From Evansella alkalicola (GTDB lineage: Bacteria; Bacillota; Bacilli; Bacillales; Salisediminibacteriaceae): 64,000 nt of DNA. The notes under the pieces are model-generated. The model was not told the origin of the DNA and searched no databases. It saw only the letters and a program-made list of their open reading frames with translations. The position numbers were made by a program, and so were the translations under genes. This document shows positions 59,862 through 64,000 of this stretch, in pieces (the stretch's first letter is position 1; each line of letters starts with the position of its first letter). The DNA is taken from assembly GCF_019042735.1 (NCBI RefSeq), contig NZ_JAHQCR010000017.1, positions 128,730 through 192,729 on the forward strand. Direction: 5' to 3'.

Positions 59862-61076
59862 TTGGATCCATTAGATATCCTACTCAATAAAGATCAGGTT
59901 GTTCCGTACTATCAACCTATTATAAGTGCTGATAAACAAATGGTGATTGGCTATGAAGTTTTTGCCAGAATGAATACTAAGGAAGGCCCCCTCAGTCTCG
60001 GGAGCTTCTTTCAAGACGAATCAATACCCCTGGAGTATCGTGACGAAATTGATGAATATGTATACACACTTGCCTTGGAACAATTCCTTCATAGCCCAGA
60101 CCAATATATAGTTTTAAATACTAATATCCATTCTCTACTAAAAGACAACGGGGACCATCTTATGGAAAAACTCTTCACCTATCAAGGAAAGGGACTTTCA
60201 TTGAATCGAGTTGTTCTTGAGATTAAAGAAAAGGATTATAATACTAACTTTACGGACATCAAACATCTCATTACATATATTCAAAGTACTGGTGTAAATA
60301 TTGCTATTGGAGATGTTGGAATCTCACACACTAACCTAGAACGCTTGGCAACACTAAATCCGAATATTGTGAAAGTTAATCTTGGTTTTCTCGAAGGAGA
60401 TACATTACCCGATCTATATCGCGATGTCCTACACTCATTGTCACTCTTAACAAGGAAATTAGGGTCGACTCTTTTATTTGAAGGTATTGATAAATATTCA
60501 AAGCTTAACTTCGCTTGGCGCAATGGAGCACGTTACTATCAAGGGTACTATTTGGCAAGTCCTAAACCTTCCTTTGTAGAAGCTGAATTTACTAAGGATA
60601 CGCTGCAAAAGGAGTTTCATCTATTCATTGAACAAGAACGTAAAAAAATTAAGGCACAGCATGAATTAACTGAAAAGCTTAGCCTTGAACTGAAATCAGT
60701 ATTAAAAAATATGAAAGCAAACAATAACTTAGATAACTTTTTATTATCTATTGCTAATGCCCTTTCTTCTTTCAGTTTTCGAGTATATATTTGTGACCAT
60801 GATGGATTTCAGCAAACCTCCAATGCCATAAGGACAAATGAAGGCCTTTGGAAACTTGAGAAGAGTGGTTTTCAAAGAAATTGGAGTTGGAGGCCTTACT
60901 TTATTGAAAACATCGTAAAAATGGAATTTAAGAAAAGGGGAATCTTGTCTGATTTATATACAGATATAGAGAAAGATGAAATGATCCGGACATACTCCTA
61001 TCCATTAGAGGATGGATTATTTTTATTTATTGATATCCCATACTCTTATTTATACGAGCAAGAAGGTTTACTATAA
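59862..61076 (+). CDS. ykuI: YkuI: degenerate EAL domain with C-terminal YkuI_C domain
   Basis: 404 residues. EAL domain (about 1-245): EAL itself reads YEVFARM, LEITE reads VLEIKEKD, and the DDFG motif reads GDVGISHTNLE, so key metal ligands are lost. The C-terminal PAS-like YkuI_C domain includes FRVYICDHDGFQ and NWSWRPYFIENIVKM and ends PYSYLYEQEGLL, very close to B. subtilis YkuI. It may bind c-di-GMP without hydrolysing it. TTG at 59862 with GGGAGGTG upstream. Confidence 0.92.
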   Translation: MDPLDILLNKDQVVPYYQPIISADKQMVIGYEVFARMNTKEGPLSLGSFFQDESIPLEYRDEIDEYVYTLALEQFLHSPDQYIVLNTNIHSLLKDNGDHLMEKLFTYQGKGLSLNRVVLEIKEKDYNTNFTDIKHLITYIQSTGVNIAIGDVGISHTNLERLATLNPNIVKVNLGFLEGDTLPDLYRDVLHSLSLLTRKLGSTLLFEGIDKYSKLNFAWRNGARYYQGYYLASPKPSFVEAEFTKDTLQKEFHLFIEQERKKIKAQHELTEKLSLELKSVLKNMKANNNLDNFLLSIANALSSFSFRVYICDHDGFQQTSNAIRTNEGLWKLEKSGFQRNWSWRPYFIENIVKMEFKKRGILSDLYTDIEKDEMIRTYSYPLEDGLFLFIDIPYSYLYEQEGLL

Positions 61077-61183
61077 AATCAGTAAATTTGAGTTGTATAT
61101 TGTTAATTTTTCTCTGATAATAGAAAATAAGGAAATAAATTGACTTTACACTATATCTTATATTAGTGGGAATAGGAGACTCG

Positions 61184-62449
61184 ATGTTACAAGATTTGTT
61201 TGTTAATGGATTCTTCCTTTTACTATTTTGTTGTTTCATCCCTCTTATATTAATTTTCAGGAACGAAACGATACGTAAAAGGAAAATTCTCTTAACTACT
61301 ACTACCTCAGCTGCAATAATTGCCTGTATCAGTTTTCCAATTCAAATGAGCAATGGTATTTTTTTCGATTTACGCCTTGTTGCTCAAATTTATGGTTCGT
61401 TATATGGTGGACCAATCGTAGCCATAGTCCTAACAATCGTTAACATTGGATATCGAAGCCTATTTGAAGGATCTGGTGTTATTACTTCTTTAGTCATTGC
61501 ACCACTTCATTTAATAGTTCTGATACTTATTCGCAAATGGTATTTAAGCTTATCCCTAACCTGGAAGCTTATTAATATCACTATATTAGGTTTAGGCTCT
61601 TCACTAATTACAATCTCTATCATCAATTACATGACACAAATGGCCACACCAACGGAAATAGTAATTTATTACAGTGCATTATTTATTTTTGCGTTGATCT
61701 TAGTTATTTTTTCTGTTGAAACAATTGAAAAACAATGGTTTATTCAAACAAAAGTCTTCCAATCGGAGAAAATGGAAACTGTAAGTCAGCTTGCTGCATC
61801 CATTTCACATGAAATCCGAAACCCATTAACATCAGTAAAAGGATTTCTTCAACTTTTACAAAAATCGGAATTAAAGGATAAGCAAAAAAAATATCTTGAA
61901 ATATCATTAACAGAATTAGATCGTGCAGAAGAAGTGATTAGAGATTATCTTTCTTATGCAAAACCTGACTCCACCGGTCCTATGATGGTCTTGAATGTAA
62001 AAGAAGAAATAGATCGCATTATAAATATATTAAAGCCATTATCTAATCAAAATTCTATACATATTGAGACAGAGGTTAATACGCACTATATTAAAGGAAA
62101 TCCTCAACATTTTAGACAATGCTTAGTGAATATTGGTAAAAATGCAATTGAATCGATGGAAACTCACTCGAAGGGGACCCTGAGTATAAGTACAGCAAGA
62201 GAAGAATCATTTGTCTATATTTCTATAAAAGATACTGGAATAGGGATGACAAAAAATCAAATCGCTCGTCTTGGAGAGCCTTACTATTCGACAAAAGGGG
62301 CAAAGGGGACTGGACTTGGTACAATGCTTGTGTACCGTTATATTCAAAAAATGGGTGGGAGTATTAAAGTTAATAGTAAAAAAGGACAAGGAACAGAATT
62401 TATTATTCGTCTACCATCAGCTGAAGCGATAAATAGCATACATAAATAA
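61184..62449 (+). CDS. KinB-like sensor histidine kinase (5TM-LYT type)
   Basis: 421 residues. About six membrane helices form a 5TMR-LYT-type sensor (GGPIVAIVLTIVNIGYRSLF), then HisKA with H209 in ISHEIRNPLTSVKGFLQLL and HATPase with NIGKNAIESM (N box), DTGIGM and GTGLGTML (G boxes). The layout matches sporulation kinase KinB, which feeds the Spo0F phosphorelay. ATG at 61184 follows AGGAG. No response regulator is adjacent, as usual for orphan sporulation kinases. Confidence 0.85.
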   Translation: MLQDLFVNGFFLLLFCCFIPLILIFRNETIRKRKILLTTTTSAAIIACISFPIQMSNGIFFDLRLVAQIYGSLYGGPIVAIVLTIVNIGYRSLFEGSGVITSLVIAPLHLIVLILIRKWYLSLSLTWKLINITILGLGSSLITISIINYMTQMATPTEIVIYYSALFIFALILVIFSVETIEKQWFIQTKVFQSEKMETVSQLAASISHEIRNPLTSVKGFLQLLQKSELKDKQKKYLEISLTELDRAEEVIRDYLSYAKPDSTGPMMVLNVKEEIDRIINILKPLSNQNSIHIETEVNTHYIKGNPQHFRQCLVNIGKNAIESMETHSKGTLSISTAREESFVYISIKDTGIGMTKNQIARLGEPYYSTKGAKGTGLGTMLVYRYIQKMGGSIKVNSKKGQGTEFIIRLPSAEAINSIHK

Positions 62450-62459
62450 ACGAAGGGAA

Positions 62460-62497
62460 AGAGTGCTCAAAGTAAATCCTTTTTGAGCACTCTTTTT
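62460..62497 (+). terminator. Terminator after the histidine kinase
   Basis: GAGTGCTCAAA pairs with TTTGAGCACTC followed by TTTTT. Confidence 0.9.
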
Positions 62498-62549
62498 ATC
62501 ATTACTATTAGTTCAAGTTTTCGTTTTTAAGTAGTCAATGCTACCTTTT

Positions 62550-63890
62550 TTACTGTCGTTGACCTTCTGTTGCATTAGTTCTAATAGTATTTAGCTTCGG
62601 ACTATATTCTTTCTTTTGAGAAACAGGGGGAAGTCTATTACTATTCTGTGGTTGTTTTTCCTTTTGTACTTGCTTAATTTCTATTTGAAGATAAATAGAA
62701 ACTATTAAGGCAAGCAAAATCAAAGCAAGGAAAACATAGAATACAGGGATATAACTTTGAGTCACTTCTCTTATTTGCGAGACTAACAACGGACCTAATA
62801 TTCCGCCTAATGACCATGTTGTTAGAAGAAAACCATGTATTGCTCCAAGTTGCTTCGTTCCAAACAAATCTCCAATAAACGCAGGTAAATTTGAGAATCC
62901 ACCTCCATAGCAGCTAACAACAAGGAAAACTAGTACTTGGAATAGTAAAATACTTGTAGTGTTTGGAAGAGTAATAAATGCCACTAACTGGAGTGCAAAA
63001 AAAGTTATAAAAACAGTTGGACGCCCAATATAATCTGATATAGCTGCCCATGCTAGTCTTCCGCCACCGTTAAAAATCCCCATTATCCCTACCATAGCAG
63101 CCGCTCCCGCGGCGGACATTCCAACAACTTCTTGTGCCATTGGCGATGCAACAGAAATCATCATAATACCAGCAGTCACATTAATAAGCATGATACTCCA
63201 TAACATCCAAAAACGCTTTGTTCTTACTGCTTCTCGAGCTGTAAGTTGTGACAAGTCCTGCTTCATTACTTTTTTGCCAGAATCAATTGCTTTTTTCATT
63301 GCATCAGGCATCCAGCCGTTAGGAGGTGGAGCAATGTACAAAGCCCCTAAGAACATGAGTACAAAGTAACATAACCCTAAAAGATAGAATGTAATTGGAA
63401 TAGTAAGGGATTCCATTAAAAAGGCTGCAACAGGTGCAGTAATCAGGGCCCCTGCACCGAACCCTAGAACAGCCATACCTGTTGCCAAACCTCTCCTATC
63501 TGGGAACCACTTAATGAGAGTAGAAACTGGTGCAATATAACCTAAACCCATACCTAATCCGCTAGCAACCCCATAAGTCAAAAGAAAAAGTAATAGAGAA
63601 TCAACTGCAACTGCCACACCTGCACCTGCCTGACCAATCCCAAACAAGATTGCTGCTAATATTGCAGATTTACGTGGCCCGTTCTTCTCAACGAAAGTTC
63701 CAAAAAATGCTGCAGCGATCCCTGCCAGTGCCATCATAATTGTAAAAGAAAACGTAATACCAGTCACGGACCAACCCATTAAATCTCTAATGGGGTTTGT
63801 ATAAACACTGTATGCGTAAGCTGCACCAATGGATAAATGGATTGAGATGGCAGATAATGCGATTAACCACCTGTTCTTATTAACCTCCAT
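62550..63890 (-). CDS. OFA-family MFS transporter
   Basis: 446 residues, twelve membrane helices. Begins NRWLIALSAISIHLSIGAAYAYSVY, the entry of the oxalate/formate antiporter (OFA) family, with the MFS loop motif WFPDRRGLATGMAVLGFGAG. A cytosolic basic loop (DSGKKVMKQDLSQLTAREAVRT) separates the halves. Substrate unknown; oxalate, formate or other small carboxylates are likely. GGGAGGGG precedes the ATG. Confidence 0.88.
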   Translation of the reverse strand: MEVNKNRWLIALSAISIHLSIGAAYAYSVYTNPIRDLMGWSVTGITFSFTIMMALAGIAAAFFGTFVEKNGPRKSAILAAILFGIGQAGAGVAVAVDSLLLFLLTYGVASGLGMGLGYIAPVSTLIKWFPDRRGLATGMAVLGFGAGALITAPVAAFLMESLTIPITFYLLGLCYFVLMFLGALYIAPPPNGWMPDAMKKAIDSGKKVMKQDLSQLTAREAVRTKRFWMLWSIMLINVTAGIMMISVASPMAQEVVGMSAAGAAAMVGIMGIFNGGGRLAWAAISDYIGRPTVFITFFALQLVAFITLPNTTSILLFQVLVFLVVSCYGGGFSNLPAFIGDLFGTKQLGAIHGFLLTTWSLGGILGPLLVSQIREVTQSYIPVFYVFLALILLALIVSIYLQIEIKQVQKEKQPQNSNRLPPVSQKKEYSPKLNTIRTNATEGQRQ

Positions 63891-63910
63891 ATTTCCCCTC
63901 CCTAGTTATA

Positions 63911-64000
63911 TTAAGTTTCTACATACATTAATGCCCCTTTTACTTCTCCATTGTTGACAAATCTCCAGTTGGTAAATTCAATTCCCATGATTTTAAAACC
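63911..64000 (-). CDS. 3' end of an unidentified gene (cut by window edge)
   Basis: A frame open to the window edge reads GIEFTNWRFVNNGEVKGALM and ends ...YVET at a TAA. Only 29 codons are visible; too little to name. Its stop lies about 20 bases before the transporter start, so it could be the first gene of a shared operon. Confidence 0.45.
   Translation of the reverse strand, partial: GFKIMGIEFTNWRFVNNGEVKGALMYVET

Overview
The window is a low-GC Gram-positive chromosome of the family Bacillaceae. It encodes RpoY, RNase J1, HPr kinase, SR1P, YppG and a KinB-type sporulation kinase, and its start codons (ATG, GTG, TTG) follow strong AGGAGG-type ribosome binding sites. Gene order largely follows the Bacillus subtilis ykuI-to-pycA interval in inverted orientation. 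A BCCT osmolyte transporter suggests a halotolerant relative such as the Oceanobacillus/Virgibacillus group, but the genus is inference.

Layout of the core. 1-9 kb: start of pycA, then ylaN, glutaminase, ylaL, PhoH2, ylaI, ylaH, ylaF, an inositol-monophosphatase-family gene, ykzI, yktB and yktA. ftsW, which lies between ylaN and pycA in B. subtilis, is absent. 9-21 kb: speA, the dual-function RNA SR1 with its SR1P peptide (promoter and cre-like site visible), a DUF3055-like gene, a GAF-like gene, a polysaccharide deacetylase lipoprotein, a BCCT transporter, slp and the pdhABCD operon. 21-31.5 kb: ykyA, def, ykrA, a 23-codon mini-gene, rpoY-rnjA, ktrC, the ykuV-U-T-S group and the ykuR/dapH diaminopimelate pair. 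31.5-41.7 kb: a probable structured RNA with a forespore-type promoter, a glutaredoxin, an MscS channel, an orphan ABC ATPase with degenerate motifs, Hsp20-yppG, a nitroreductase, a lipid glycosyltransferase, yjcFG and pgpA.

41.8-58.6 kb is a 16.8-kb integrated element in the 3' end of a tRNA-Val(GAC) gene. It is bounded by an exact 47-bp direct repeat (41835-41881 and 58584-58630). It carries a tyrosine integrase, a small and a large terminase, an SPP1-type portal, a major capsid protein, a scaffold, connector-like proteins, an archaeo-eukaryotic-type primase, a DHH-like protein, a GLUG-repeat protein, a BhlA/UviB-like holin-type protein and two lipoproteins. I see no tail tube, tape measure, baseplate, endolysin, helicase or repressor. 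This suggests a capsid-encoding phage satellite or an unusual reduced prophage. Its right arm holds about 1.5 kb without genes but with at least seven copies of a 24-bp motif centred on ACTAGT, interleaved with other repeats. That arm is separated from the head operon by a terminator reading in the operon's own direction. An outward promoter beside attR would drive integrase only in the excised circle.

58.7-64 kb returns to core genes: hprK, ykuI (degenerate EAL), a KinB-like histidine kinase, an OFA-family transporter and the 3' end of one more gene.
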